A stretch of 64,000 bases of DNA. Origin: Sphagnum magellanicum (lineage: Eukaryota; Streptophyta; Sphagnopsida; Sphagnales; Sphagnaceae). The translations under genes were made by a program, and so were the position numbers. Positions 23,401 to 36,917 of the stretch are shown here, piece after piece. Numbering within the stretch: the first letter of the stretch is position 1; each line of letters starts with the position of its first letter. The notes under the pieces were generated by a model. It ran no database searches. It was not told the origin of the DNA and saw only the letters and a program-made list of their open reading frames with translations. The stretch spans positions 6,200,001-6,264,000 of the forward strand of contig CM038910.1 in the NCBI GenBank assembly GCA_021904315.1, written 5' to 3'.

Positions 23401-24620
23401 GTTAATATAATAATACTACCTATGTTAGGTTATTTTTAGCTATTTTAGGGCTATTTTTCATTGTTTTGAATTATTTCACCTTGCATTACTTACGGCTATT
23501 TATGGTTATTTATAGTTTTTTGGTTTTTTTTAGTAGTTTCACCTTATATTATTTTCAATTATTTTTAAGTTGCTTTTGGCTATTTTGGGCTATTTCACTT
23601 TAGGTTTTTTTATTATTATTATAAGTTATTTTTTACTATTATAAATTTTTTTGACTATTTTAGGCTATTTCATTTTAGGCTGTTTGTAACTATCATAAAT
23701 TATTTTTAGCTATTTTAAGCTATTTCATCTTAGGTTATTTTCAACTATGTGAAGCTATTGTTGGTTACTTTTGGCTATCAAAAGTTATTTCACCTTATGC
23801 TATTATTGGTTATTTTAATTTATATTACCATAGGCTATTCTATTAGTGGTTATTGTTGGTTATTCTATTGGTGGTTATTGGTGGTTAATTTATGTTAAAT
23901 TACCATGGACTATTAATGGTTATTGGTTAAACTATTCTATTAATGCCTATTAATAGTTATTTTATTGGTGGCTATTTTTGGTTATTGTAGGTTATATTAT
24001 GACTATTGATGGTTATTTTATTCTAAGTTATTGTTGGATATTCTAAATTATATTATCATAGGCTATTAGTAATTATTTTATTGTAGGTTATTCTAAATTG
24101 TTTTTCATAGCCTATTATTGGTTACTTTAGGTTATTTTATCATAGGTCATTATATTTTATTTAAAATTATTTAAAATTGTTATACTTAAGATAAAATAAC
24201 TTATAATAACATAAGTATAACGACCTTGGATAACCTAAAATATAATTTGAAATAACATATATTAACTTAAAATAAAATAACCTAAGATATAGTCGAATGT
24301 TAGTTGAATAATTTAATTTAAAATAATTTAAAGCAAAAAACCTATAATAAGCTAATTATAATACCTTAAGGTAGAATAACGTATAACAGTTTAGGGTATA
24401 ATAATTTATAATATCTTACAATAATTTATAATAAATTAAGGTATAAGTTAAAATAACTAATGTAGCTTAAAATAATATAGGGTATATCATAAAGTAGCAT
24501 AGGGTATTTAAAACAACAACATAAAAATAAACCTATTACCACAATAAATTATAATAATGAATTATGTCAACTAGTAATGAAACATAATGTTTACATAATG
24601 ATATTATAGTGAAATAACTT
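23400..24620. repeat. Degenerate TTATT-type array with strand switch
   Basis: From 23.4 to about 24.15 kb the plus strand is a degenerate run of words such as GGCTATTTTAGG, GGTTATTTTA and TATTGGTGGTTATT. From about 24.19 to 24.6 kb the complementary words appear (CCTAAAATA, AATAACCTA, ATAATTTATAA). The switch point contains an exact inverted pair, GTTATTTTATC at 24131-24141 and GATAAAATAAC at 24190-24200. The whole thus behaves as a long, imperfect AT-rich foldback grown from a simple repeat. No gene is present. Confidence 0.65.
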
Positions 24621-24739
24621 TAATTAGGGCAAAATCACTAAAGTGCAATGAACTTATTTCATTTTTAAAGTCCCATAGTGATTTATGCTAATGAACTACA
24701 CCCCACTTTTGTGCTAGTGAAACTATCCTTTTTATATAT

Positions 24740-25510
24740 ATGCCAATTCCCATATTGCCTTCCCTTTCCCAACTTTTTTGGCCATGTTATGGTTTCTTGC
24801 AAAACATTTTTCACTTCTCCACACTCACTTATTGCATTCCAATACCAATTTTAGTATCATTAATGGCATACTAACATGCCTTAGACATTACATGGTCAAA
24901 ACATGTGCCATTAAATATTGAAGGAAACTATAACAATGCACATGATATAACCTTCATCAATGCAAAAGCATTGGTGTTTAGGTTTGTGCCCTCATCCTTG
25001 ATGTAAACAATGATCTTGCCTATAATCAATATTCAACCAAAGCAAATTTCACTTGTTTCATTAATGTTGCTTTAAAGGTACCCTTATTATAACATGGCAA
25101 GGCACCCAATCATCATTGATGAAATTCATGACAAGTGTGAATGGATCAAATTAGGTTATGGACATCTAGAGGTCAAATCTAGTAGTGTTTATGCAATTGC
25201 TAGGAAGACATACACCTCCATCACCTCTGCCAATATATTTGGGATGTGTTATTGAACAATTTGTTTTTGTGATGAAAATTTGATTCAATAACATTTTTTC
25301 ATCACAAGTTGCCATAACCATGGACTTTCAACTACAAATCGTGGCATGTATCCCTTTGTAACAACCAATACCACATTTTTTAAAAAACCTTTGTTGACTT
25401 CAATCATTGGGCTTGTATGGATCATTTCAACTATTTTGGATTGGAAACCCGATTTTGGACAATTTGTAAAAAAATTGAAATGGATGTGGGAGGCATTATT
25501 TTCCACTTTT
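24740..25510 (-). pseudogene. hAT-like (DUF659-type) transposase remnant, minus strand
   Basis: Minus-strand translation in shifting frames gives segments in family order. GYMPRFVVESPWLWQLV is followed by IKFSSQKQIV and HIPNILAEVMEVYVFLAI, a segment near DDWVPCHV, and LQETITWPKKLGKGR at about 24802-24757. These match, from memory, a plant hAT-like transposase family (G-Y-x-P, E-x-P-W-L-x-x-L-V, P-S-R-K-x-L-V, I-P-x-x-x-x-x-x-M-x-x-Y-V). Multiple stops and frameshifts make it non-functional. The longest open piece is 25285-25506. The C-terminal half is not seen here. Confidence 0.6.
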
Positions 25511-25579
25511 CCCCTTTTTGTTAATTGGCACCACCTTCCTTTATCACCTTCTTATGTTCTTTGTATCAAATCATAACAA

Positions 25580-28500
25580 CTTTATGTTCATTCACAACAT
25601 GGTTTTTCATATTGAATATGATGCCATGTGTAGGGTTGAAAGAAATAATATATATTTTGGATCATGTAGTGTTGTTGCTACTTGAAACTTAACTTGTGAT
25701 GCAAAAGACACATCATGCACCGCATCACCTTAACAACTTGAACATGGACTATTGGTGATGGATCATTAGAATGCCCAAGTAAGGGAGGCTTAATGATGCA
25801 CTTGAACTAAGATTTTTGGTTCTTTTGCAATTTAGCAAGTTAAACACCCTAGGACACTTATTGCTTAACATTAACCTCAACACTCTCAATCATCAACTTC
25901 GTAGTGGGTGCTTCATCCATGATGCCAATAGGTTGTTACACTAATTCATTAATGATGCCAATAATTGTAAACTTTTTCACCTCCTTGTTAATTACTTTGC
26001 AACCAAATGAAAAAAGAATATCATAATCTACAAATGTCATGTAAAAATATAAAACCAAATGAAAGAGACAATTTTTCATGAAACCTTAAATCCTTCAAAC
26101 ACTTCAATCTAGGTGATATGAATGCATTAAACCCCAAATATTAATATGCATTTTGGTATCAAAACTATAAGATTAACTTGGTATAATTTTAAATGGGTTT
26201 TTCCAAAAGAGATACCAAGGGTGTACTAATATTGGATGGGTACCAAGTATAGTACATACTAAGATAATCAAGTTTTTAATACCAATGTTCATACCAAGTG
26301 TCAACCTATGTACTAAACCAACATTGGTTACAATTAGTTTGGTACATATTAACGATCACACCCTTTTTGTTTTGTCACATCGAAATCTCCTAAACTAAAG
26401 GACCCTTAGTTATGTTCTTGATACTATTTGGAAGCCTTTGATGAGTAGGGTTACACCAAGGTGATTTTAGAATGTTTAGACTTGCAATGCATGAATTATT
26501 GAATTTTGAATATTTTCATAACTAAAAATTCAATAATTTTCTTAATTAATTTTTTGGAAATTTGGGAGGTGTTTTTATTAGTATTGGAAAGCTTTTGATG
26601 ACTAAAGGTGCATTAGGTGGTTTTGTTATTTTCATACAAGTATGGTTTGTAAGTCAATGTGGGTGCCAATGAATAGAACATTCCCAAAGTTTCAATTTTT
26701 GGGCAATATGCTAATCAAAGTGGCCCACTGCCACAAGAGGTCTTTTTTATCTTTAGGAAACACCATAACTAATTAAACTAATTAATGTGAATCACAATAA
26801 ATAGCCAAATTGTTGTAAATCCTAGGTCAAAAATGATGATGAAAAAAAGTTAGGATTGAAAATTATATTCTAGCAAAGATATGGGGCAACATGCATGCAA
26901 TATGCACCCAAGAAATATTCCCCAATAGTAACATAGTTTGTCCCATAATATCCTTTGTTCAAAAGTGTGAGCTTGTGTTGTATATAGTTATGTTAAATGG
27001 AAAAATTTCCACAATATTGTATTGGTAGTAATATCTTCTATTTGGGGAGCATTGAAAATATTTTATTACTTAGTCTGGTTCAACAAGATGCATAATACTT
27101 GTTTTCTTGTCAATTATTCTTAATAGTAAAAATAATTATATTTTACAATTCAACATTGTAATAAATAATAAAGTTATGTGCTTTAAATATTAGGTGAAAC
27201 CATGGTCAAAATATATTTAAAAAGTTGATGAACTAAAGGTGAATTTGAAATTGAGACAATTTTTGACATAAGTATAAAAACCAAATTCAAAATATGTTCA
27301 AGTTGCATTATGAAATCATTTTTCTTTCCATTGAATTTAATATGATTTGATTACAAATTTGATATAATATGTGTAATTACTCTTACCTTCCCAACATTTT
27401 GATATGTTCCCAATGGGGAGGCTAAAATGTTTAGAATTTACATTACTTGCACCAAACAAGGTATTTTTTGGGGGAATTTTGTGAGAGAAACATTTCCCAC
27501 CCAATTATTACCTTTTTTTAATTGCAAATATGTAACCCATCATAAATTTAATTATATAGATATTTTTATTTTATTTTATTTTATTTGCATCAAATTTTGA
27601 TACAATATATTTATTCAAATGTTTCATTTTAATACTTGAAATTGTGAGGAGGGTGAAAGCATGGTAAACAACCTTTATACCTTGTCACAAAATATTACAA
27701 GTAGACACAAAAGATTTTTGATGCATTAAAACTAGACATACTATTTTATTCAATGATTAATATGAAAATAATCTTTCATTTTAATATTATAAATTTGAAA
27801 AATGAACATCTTCATATAGATTTAAGTAGATTTTACAAAAATTGCATTTACTTGGAGGAAGTTTCTAATCTTACAAAATGGGTTGCAAGTACATGAAATA
27901 TTGAACTTTTTCTACTTTCAAGTTAATGGAGCCTTAAAAAATACTTGTGTACTATCAAAATATGTGTGTTATAATCATAATATATAAAAAATTTAGTGTA
28001 AAAGTAGGTTTGAACACCAAATTGATCCTATCATGCTCAAATCTAATTTTCACTTAATTTATGATACCAAAGCTTTTCAAAATTTGTATTCAACTTACTA
28101 TAAACTAAATGGAGGGCCATGGTTTTTCATATTTTTACTTTCACAAGTTTTTAATCTACTTTCATGTGTTTATATCAAAATTTTGTCATTTTTAAACTAC
28201 ATTTTGGGCGCAACATTTTTTCTATTTACTTTACCATGCTTTCACCTAGGAATGATAAGGATGCAACTAGACTTGATAAGATCATGTGATAAAAATACTT
28301 TTGTTTTTACAAATCATATGTACTTAGCATATTCATCAACTTAAATATCTATATAAACTTGTAAGTTTTCTTTAGAATGATTCAATTGTTAATAATATGA
28401 AGGGATCTTTCACTTCACATTCCTCCACATTTGATTACTAAATCATTTACTAGTATTAGCTGATTTACTGTTTTATTATTGAATCTACTTATACCAATTA

Positions 28501-30390
28501 ATATTAGTGTACATATACCAATACATGTATTTATAATGATCTTCAATACATATGTTATGTTTTTAAAGATTTTTTCTAAAGTTAGGATTAACAAATATGG
28601 GCTATATTGATTATATTTTCATTCATAATAAACACAATCCTACCACTAAACTAATTAAATTATAATTTTTACCCAACAACCAATATATGGGACTCTATTT
28701 TAATTGCTTATTTGCAAAATTGAAAAAATAAATCCCCTTGGTATATACTTCATAAAAACTATGGTATGACATTCCAATAAAGATCTTGCATTAAATGGCA
28801 ATAGTTTATACATTTTTAAAATGCCAAAAAAAAATGCTACCAAACCAAAACCAGGGTGCAAAGGTGGTGAACATTATTCAATTTTTTTCCAAAATTAAAA
28901 AAAACAAGGAATATGAAAGAAAATATTCCTATTTCATTTTTCAATTTTCTCAATTGTGCAAAATTTCATATAAAACATATTGCTAATTCCATATGTTCTC
29001 AATGCCATAAGCTACAGTAAGTAAATTGAAAATGCTCAAAACCTTCAAAATAAGGATTGTGAGCAAATTAGACTTCAATTTTCTCTTACTCTCATTTTTC
29101 CCCCCCTTAAAGACAAGACAATTTAAAAGTTAACCAAAGTTTTGTGTTTTTCTTTATTAGTTATGAATTCTTGAATAATCATGTTAAGGGCTTCCTATAT
29201 TGTTAATAGGTTTTTTTATGAATTATGGGTGTAGCACCTCAAATCATTAAAAAAATTCTTTTGGTATGATCCTAATACCAAGGTCACATGTCCTAGGATC
29301 TTAAATCGGTTGAATTTGAAAATCATTAATGAGGAAAGAAGAAGAATAGCCTTTAAAAGCTTGTTTGGATTTTTAGTGTCTCAAATAGATTGAAATCTTA
29401 AACCACATATAGGGGCACGATCATCTATGAAATTTTTCTATGTTTGAATGTAAACAATTTTTTTCATGAGTGCTAGGGTTATCTGTGTATCCTCAGCATG
29501 CTTTGGTAATTAAACATTCATATTTGATCAAATTGCATACCACAACAAAATACACAATCCTCTAGCATCACTAAAATCAGATGCCAAATATTATATTCAT
29601 ATCCATCTTTAGACTCATACTAATTTCTAAGCCAAGATCAGTCTTTTATTTCAAAATCCTTATATCAATGCAAGAATTGTAGGAACCTCATGGTCACCCT
29701 TATAATGGGGTTGTATTTTCAATTTTCAATTTCACAAAAGTGGTGAATTTTTGTCAAAAAAGAACAATTCTCCAAATTTCTATTTTAAGTTAAATTAAAA
29801 GAACAAAAATTCACCACCCAAAAGAAACCCATTGCCCTAGAATATGTGATGAATGTGTACATGTATAGAATTATAAGAACAACACTTAAACATTCATCAA
29901 TTAGTGAATGGTCAAATAATGTTGGAAATCTTTCCCAAATACATTTTATTCATCATCTCTAATTTAATTGACTTATATGTTTTGAAATTTTTTGAATTAA
30001 ATAATTTGAACAAGGCATTTGAGGAAATTAAAATAGCCATTATCCAAATCTTTGAGATTCAAAACGGTTTCTAATAAGAATTTTGTAAATAAAGCAATAG
30101 TGTAAGTAATTGGTATTCATAATTAACCATCTTCCAAGTAGGTTCAATTCATTCTCATGACATTAAAAATATACAGTTCATTATATAATCACACACAAAC
30201 ATGTGGACTCCATGATTTCTTTTCTTTTCCAATTTTTTATCTCTCCAATTTTTTTCTCTAAAATATTCACTAGAGAGCAAAAATGTTGCCACAAGAAAAT
30301 CCGTTGATGGGCTCATAAAGTTAAATCTGGGGAAACAACCAAAACAACAATATTGCAAGTGATATCGTGAGTTGATAGGATCGACTTTTG
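25580..30390. other. Gene-free AT-rich spacer
   Basis: About 4.8 kb of AT-rich sequence. The only long frame, 28033-28344, is Phe/Leu/Tyr-rich with no domain and looks like a composition effect. A TTGGAAAGCTTTTGATGA phrase at about 26.58 kb is of the kind seen in old LTR-type repeats. Confidence 0.45.
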
Positions 30391-30439
30391 TAAAGAAAAA
30401 ATAAAATCTAAGGATAGAAAGATATTTGATCATATTCAA

Positions 30440-30520
30440 TGCATAAATTGAATCCACAATAGCCACTTGGATGATGTCTTCAGGTCCCAAGGTCCTAACC
30501 ACTTGGGCTATTGGCCTAAT
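30440..30520 (-). repeat. Possible tRNA-derived SINE head (minus strand)
   Basis: On the minus strand a box-A-like segment TAGCCCAAGTGGTTAGGACC is followed about 55 bases later by a box-B-like TGGATTCAATTT. The spacing fits a tRNA with a long variable arm (Ser/Leu type). A second D-arm-like segment, GAGTTACTGTAGAGCACTGG, lies at about 30615-30645 on the same strand. No A-tail, 3' end or target duplication was found, so it is only a candidate. Confidence 0.3.
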
Positions 30521-30859
30521 GCCAAAAGACCCTATCAGGGTAAAGTCAAAAACAGAATATAAAGGGCGAGAAACTAGGGTGGGGCTATTGGCACCACAAT
30601 AACACTTGTCCTTCCTGAAAGGCCAGTGCTCTACAGTAACTCAGCATGCTATAAATCAACATAGGTGAGGTTTTGAGAAAGTTCAATGATGTGGCACACA
30701 AGCTTGGTGATGGGTGGCCTTACATGGCACTATGATGTCGTGTACTTGGGCTACCTGGCAAATATTTCAACTTACATGTAAGATTCCACATGGGGGGTAA
30801 AACCTTTTTTCATGATTTGTAAGGTTTTTCCACTTATTTCCAATACATGATCTTCATGA

Positions 30860-30879
30860 TTTAGCCAAATTTGGCTAAA
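30860..30879. repeat. 20-bp perfect palindrome
   Basis: TTTAGCCAAATTTGGCTAAA reads the same on both strands. Its core TAGCCAAATTTGGCTA is also found in the foldback MITE at 35582-35597, and imperfect forms occur near 40,315 and 48,173. It is probably the signature of one repeat family. Confidence 0.85.
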
Positions 30880-33800
30880 GACAAATGAAAGTTAAAAAAC
30901 ATTTGAGCATTTTTAAACGACCGCCTATATTGTTAGCCTACCTATTGGAACCTACTATAGAATCTAGCTGTTTTAAAAAAAAAGTTCCCAAGTTTGGTGA
31001 TTAGAAAACTCACAAAAAAAATTTCATTTTTGAAATAAAAATAAAAATTAGCCAACAACTGAATTTTGCCATATGCTGGGTAATGCACTTGGACAGAGGC
31101 GTTTTTCCACAAAAAAATGTAGCCAATGCACTCATGGCCACAATGAACCAACATCCAAGACCACACCATGCAGGATGGATGATGTGTGGACTGAAAACAC
31201 TTTTTCATGGTATTCATCTCCCATAGCTAACCACTGTACTTAACCATATTACAGGTAGATCACTGAGGACGGTTAGTACATGGCTATCATTGCGGCTATA
31301 ACATTGGAAACCGGAGCAGAATGTGGTAACCACAATGGGTAGCCATGTACTTACCAGTGAAAGTCTGGTAGTGATTTTTGTAAGTACCGGCTGGTAATTG
31401 GTATGGACACTTTTAAAAGGATTCATATGCCCTAATTTAGTCATGGCATTGGGTACCTTTGTACTTTTCATTCTAGTCTGGTCCTAGTAGGTATGGGGTC
31501 CAAGACTGATATTTGGCTGTTATGAAGCAAGTAGGGTCTAAAACTGAAACAAGACCTTAAGGGAGGGTCCTACCAGGCTGGTTGTGAATGGGCTTTTAAA
31601 CCCAAGTTGAGCTTGAAGATGATGATGACAATGAGTTGTTCACACAAATTATGTTGGCATAGGTGGAGGATGAAGCCTAATGTTGGCTCGCTGAATCTTT
31701 GCTAGGACATCCAGAAAATTTTGATTGCCAATGACATCGAAGCCACTCACAAATACTGAGAGACTACTTTTCTTTGTCACTTGTCTATGATGATTAGATT
31801 TTCGCACAAGATATATGTTGAAACACACATTTGTTTTGTAGAATCTTGAATGTTGTTTGTGCTCATGATTTGTATTTTGTGTAACGCAAAGATGCATGTG
31901 AACATTTTGGTCTTTCTTCCACCCAAAAATTCATGGTAACTTTGTGAATATTCCAACATATGGTGTTACATCAAATGCCATCAACAAGTATTTTTATTTG
32001 GTTGAAACCATCATCACCAAATGTTTGAAACAATTCATTAAAGTGATTCATGAGATTTTTGAATAGGAGTACTTGTGGCAGGCATCATGTGTTGATTTGG
32101 AGAAACAATGCAAAATCAATGGGGACCACAATTTCCAAATTATGTTTGCTTCATTGGACTATATGTTGTACATATGGAACAATTACGTCATTGCTTGGCA
32201 AAAGCAATTCACAAATTAGGATAAACAAATAATTATTATATTAGAAGTAATAGTTGATTGATTACTATGGATATGGCATGTTTATTTTGGGTTGCTTAAT
32301 ATAACAATGATTTGAATTTGTTGGATCAATCTCCTTTGATTGCCAATTCCTTGGTGAATGGGATGATTTATATACATTTGTATCTACTCATCAATGAGAT
32401 TTTTATCCAAGGAGATTGATTTTTTTCCAAAAACTTCACAAACCACAAGGTGAAAATCAACAACATTTTGTAAAATGTTAAAAGAATGCACAAAAAGATG
32501 TGGAACATTTTTTTGGGGTTCTCTAGGTTAGATTTCAGTTACTACAAATCTTAATAAACAATGAAATAGGGATGTGATAACAAATGTGTCGATGGCATGT
32601 GTGGTATTCTGTAACATGATTATTGAAAATGAATGTGAAAATCTAGAATTAGCTTGGTAAGACCACAATCCTTTATAATTTAAAAAAGGATTCACATTTG
32701 AAACATTCATAAATGGCACAAATCCCATAGAAAATGTTGATAGCCACTTTAGATTCATTAATGATCTCACTGAACATTTGCAGACATTGAACGACAATAA
32801 CTTGTACAAGTATGAATGCTTTAGTGCATGCCTTGAGTTTCCATTGTCTATTGAAACACATTATTTGTAGTCCTTTTTTACTTGTGTGATTTTTATAGGA
32901 CTTTTTCATTCACAATTTTAAAACCTTGCGGTGTTTTTGTGTGATTCCCATAAATTTGGATTCTCTAATTTTAAAAATATTAATTTTATTTCACCCCATC
33001 TACTTGCTTTAAGGTTTTTATTTCATAGGCAATGTTTTGCACATGTCTTTTAGCATGTTCGCACACTATGGAATGTTTTTTATTAATAATTAATAATGTA
33101 TGAAGGTGAAGGATTGATGCTTTGGGTGTTTGTTTTGATAGAATTATAGTGCTTTTTGCAATGTGTTTTCTTTAAATGTCCCTAATTCATTTAAGGCAAC
33201 AACAAACTCATGGTAGCACACAAATTTGGAGACATCATGTTTAATCACCCCCCATTCCATTTCCAAGCTTTTTATTAATCTTTTTGCACATGTTGGAGGT
33301 CAATTATTACAATTGTCATGTTATTGCACCCTGTTGCAAAACGTTGATGATTTTGTCCATTGCCAATCACAAGGTTTTGGAAATAAAACTTGCAAAGCTA
33401 GTGATCTTTTTAGCAATGAGTTCTTCCCTTTTTTTTATTTTGCATTTGATGCCATGAGAAACATGGTGCTCGTTGTAGAAAATGTGCTAAGCTCCAAAGG
33501 TTCCTTGGATGCGTTGAAGAAACTTTGTGACATCATCACTTCTTCCTCCTAATGTCAAAAATGGTAATGAGCTCAAGGACTCCAATATTTTACATAAAAG
33601 TGATGACAAAAACATAAAATTCCCTACAAGGTCCAGAGACCTTATTTCAAGTGGAGGCACAAGTGGGATGCTAGTTTTTGGGTTTTTTTTTCTTGTGTGG
33701 GAGTTTATTGTTGTGAGGCATTCAATGTGTTCCCATGGAGATGCTCTAATATTGATACTAAGCACAAGCTTATAGATAGTACCAACCTCATAATTACCAT

Positions 33801-33916
33801 CCACATGCATCTATGTACTTCATTATCCACCAATTGGCTTACCTATTTACCTACCTACATAAGACCAACTTACATAGTAACAACTTATTTCCTTGCCTTC
33901 ATACTTTAAAATATAT
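30880..33916. other. Spacer without supported genes
   Basis: Several open frames of 60-108 codons (for example 33226-33552 plus and 33487-33810 minus) lack recognisable domains and overlap each other on opposite strands. I regard them as chance or decayed. CTACCTA-type words occur at about 33.84-33.87 kb. Confidence 0.4.
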
Positions 33917-33919
33917 TTA

Positions 33920-34751
33920 AGCATGATTCACACCTAGTGTTAGTGAAAAATTGTTAAACTAGGCTAACATTACATAGTTGTTATAATTTACATGTTAAGT
34001 AATGATGGTGTTTTATCCACACTACATTCTCACATGTTGCTATGTATTTTTTCTTTTTTAGTTACCCTAACATCATGAGGGATTCACACCAAGAATATTC
34101 TAAAAATACACAACATCTTCATCATCGTTTCTTTTGACAAAAGTTCGCATCGTCTCAAGGTTGTCTCTTGGCATCCTTTCTTCAATTGCACCATATTTGT
34201 TGTGTCAATGTGCTTTAATCACTACTATGCCATCATTGTTGTGTTATTGTGCCTTCATTTCAATTGTGCCATCGCTATTGTTTTTCTGCTTTCATTTCAA
34301 TTGTGCCATCGCTATTGTGTCATCATTGTTGTGCTTTTATATTGTCATGCTTTCATCACTACTACACCATTGTTATTGTGCTTGAGTTTCTTCAATTGTG
34401 AGCATTCACAATGTGTGAAATAATGAAGAACTAGGGGTTTGAAATCACTCTTGTGAACGGTAAGTGGGAAGAAAGTGGGATCTATACCCCCCTTTACCTT
34501 GTAGGTATGTGCTAGCCAACATGAAGTTAAATGGTCATTTTTTACCTTATCACCTAACATTGAAAAAATGTCTAAAATCTAGGATTTAGGCAAGATTGAA
34601 TGTTAGCTACCATCAATGCTACCACTACTTGCCACTTAGAATGCCATATCATTGGCAGTATTAGCCAACATTTTATATGTGAATGCACCTAAAAATCAGG
34701 AAAAATTAACACCAACTTAACATCCATTTAACACCAGGTGTGAATCGTGCT
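33920..34751. mobile_element. Harbinger-like MITE with TTA target duplication
   Basis: The ends are inverted: AGCATGATTCACACCTAGTG at the left and, read inward on the other strand, AGCACGATTCACACCTGGTG at the right. Both continue with TTA-rich words. The element is flanked by TTA on both sides (33917-33919 and 34752-34754). A 3-bp TWA duplication is the hallmark of the PIF/Harbinger superfamily. It encodes no transposase, so it is a non-autonomous copy. The interior contains a short tandem array (next entry). Confidence 0.65.
34170..34390. repeat. Imperfect tandem repeat inside the MITE
   Basis: The word TTCATTTCAATTGTGCCATC followed by GCTATTGT occurs at 34254 and 34291, a 37-bp spacing. 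Weaker relatives (CACTACTATGCCATCATTGT, CACTACTACACCATTGTTAT) surround it. Open frames 34134-34423 cross this repeat and are probably not genes. Confidence 0.6.
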
Positions 34752-35177
34752 TTAGGCACTTATTTAAAAACCTCTGCAATTTTTTTTTTAGTGTAGTTGT
34801 ATGTAGCCTTATACAGCGTAATAGGCCAGCATTATTTCCAAAAAGCTTGCCATTTTATTTTTTACTGCTTTTCCCATGATATCACTGGAGAAGAAGAAAA
34901 ACTGCTGCAATTTTTATGCCATGTAAAGCGCTGAGAGGAAGGTGGGCTTTACCACGGGCCCACACCCAGCTCCAGCTTGCAGGGCCCTTATTCTGGTGAA
35001 GCCCGACTTTAGCCCATACACTGTTTAGTTACTTGGGTAGCCTAGTGTGAGAGCAAAGTAGCAGTGTTTACAGGCTAATTTCCCAATGGAGTTCCAGGAA
35101 ACACGGCCGCCCACTCCTTCGACCTTTCCCTGTACTTTTGGAGCCACTTTTATGGTTGGCGTTAAAGTGCCACGGTA

Positions 35178-35662
35178 GCAGGGTTTGTTTTAAGGATTTT
35201 GTGATGCAGACAAAATGGCCATCATCCAGAAAATGTTTTTGTCAAATTTGGCGATTTGGATTTTTTTATTCCCCAAAATCTGGCAAGTTTTGATCATTTT
35301 TCCCCTTGAAAAATCCTTTCTATAGCTAGGTCAAAATCATATTTTTGTTTAGGTCGAGAATTCACCAGTAAAGAAACACTGAAAAGAAAGTGTTTCTTCT
35401 ACTAGCAAATTTCCAACATTTAAAAATATGATTTCGACCTAAACAAAGGAATTTTCATGAAAAAAATGACTCAAATTCGCCAGATATTGAAGATTTTTTT
35501 TTTCAAATTTTTATGATAAGTTCCAGTAGATATCCAAGAATGTAGAAGGATTCTTTTTTTCCTACTTTCATATCTGGTGCGTAGCCAAATTTGGCTAAAT
35601 TATTCTTTCTGTGAATGATCGCCACTTTGACTACGTCACAAAATCCTTACAACAAACCCTGC
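35178..35662. mobile_element. Foldback MITE, 485 bp
   Basis: The first about 55 bases (GCAGGGTTTGTTTTAAGGAT then TTTGTGATG) are repeated inverted at the right end (GCAGGGTTTGTTGTAAGGAT then TTTGTGACG when read inward). Deeper inverted matches are AGGTCAAAATCATATTTTT with AGGTCGAAATCATATTTTT, and a perfect AAGAAACACT/AGTGTTTCTT pair at 35371-35398. It can therefore fold along most of its length. I could not find a convincing target duplication. The palindrome TAGCCAAATTTGGCTA is at 35582-35597. It encodes nothing. Confidence 0.75.
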
Positions 35663-35991
35663 TTCAAAATAGAGAGAGTACAGTATGCAAAGTTTACGTT
35701 GCGTAGTTGACAGCATCTTTCGCCAACTGGGCCCAAAATCTTACGTAATAGACTTTGATGAACTTGGTCTTTTTACTTTTTACTTTTTAACTTCGCGGCA
35801 CGTGCCGAGCCTATCCTCAATCAAAGCAAATGTCCAGGTGGATGAATGTGATAGCGTAAGTGGGCGGCAGCCCATGCACCCAGTTGCCCACGAGGCGGTC
35901 GTCCATAGGTATCTACCCTCCAGCTCAAGTTGCTTGCTTTAACGCGGATGATTAACATAACTTTTGTGGGGTGCCTTCATCAACGCAACAT

Positions 35992-36011
35992 CCAGCAGCA
36001 GCAGCAGCAGG
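35992..36011. repeat. (CAG)n microsatellite
   Basis: Six to seven CAG triplets in a row, in the spacer between the foldback MITE and the promoter region of the 37-39 kb transcription unit. Confidence 0.8.
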
Positions 36012-36917
36012 CGTGCTTTCATCCAGAGATAGAATTTTACATTAGCCAAGATTCATCCATGAGGAAACACACATATATCATCCATTCAGGAGGAGTAACT
36101 TACTTGTCTCTTTTACGTTTGTGGAACAATTCATCTGACCTCATCGCTTCTCATCCTTGATTAGTGAATGGAATGAATGGATGATTTTACCTACTCTCCT
36201 TCCCCACGGTGAACTAGCAGAGTCGGACTTTTATTTTGCGTGTGGTGGTGGTCGGTGGTAAAATTGTAATAAAATGAAAAGGTAAATGGTTAGGAAGTGA
36301 TTATTGCACTGGCCAGAGTGAACCAGCACCCACCAGTGCACCGTCCACTGGATGCCCAGTATGACTCGGTTATAGATGAACCTTAACCAGAGTTAATATC
36401 TGGTTTCACCTTGGTAACCCATTTCTGTAAGAAGTAGGTTCTAGTCTACATACATAAAGCTACGTAGGTAAGAAAAAATAGATGACTATTTGGTGATTTA
36501 TAGTTCATGCATTTAAGAAAGGGCTGATTTTCTTTTCCCCTTCAAAGATTAGGTCAGGTAAGGTACCATGGTACTGGCAGCTTTAACACTTGTCTATCAA
36601 ATAATTAGTTTATTTTAAAATTCTCATTTCCACAAATAATTTGTTCTTGAAAAATTCAACATTTTTCCTTTGAGATTTATATTTTTGGAAATTTTAACAT
36701 TTCTGAAAAATAATGTAATATCATGTGTACTGGAATCCTATGGCCGGGGAAAAAGCTCTCAATAAACCCAAAGTTATATATTGCTCTATTAATTTGTTTT
36801 GCACAAACTTTTGAAAATTAAGCTTTGATATTTAAAATTTTCACAACAAGTGCATAAAATTAAATTAAAAAATTTATGTAAACGTTCTTATATATTTGTT
36901 TCATATCCTCGTAAGTA

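Noticed and set aside
28033-28344. 103-codon Phe/Leu-rich frame that could suggest a membrane protein
   Set aside because: Composition follows the AT-rich DNA; no start context, neighbours or conserved motif.
30155-30502. 115-codon minus-strand frame (MVRTLGPEDIIQVAIVDS...)
   Set aside because: Its first part overlaps the tRNA-like segment and the rest is Phe/Lys-rich with no domain; treated as chance.
34134-34423. Cys/Leu/Tyr-rich plus-strand frames that look like membrane segments
   Set aside because: They are produced by the 37-bp tandem repeat inside the MITE.
35178-35662. hAT identity for the foldback MITE from its CAGGG-like ends
   Set aside because: No 8-bp target duplication could be found, so the superfamily is left open.
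35685-36160. Two plus-strand frames, 85 and 76 codons
   Set aside because: No domain, no matching splice or start context, and the second includes the CAG microsatellite.
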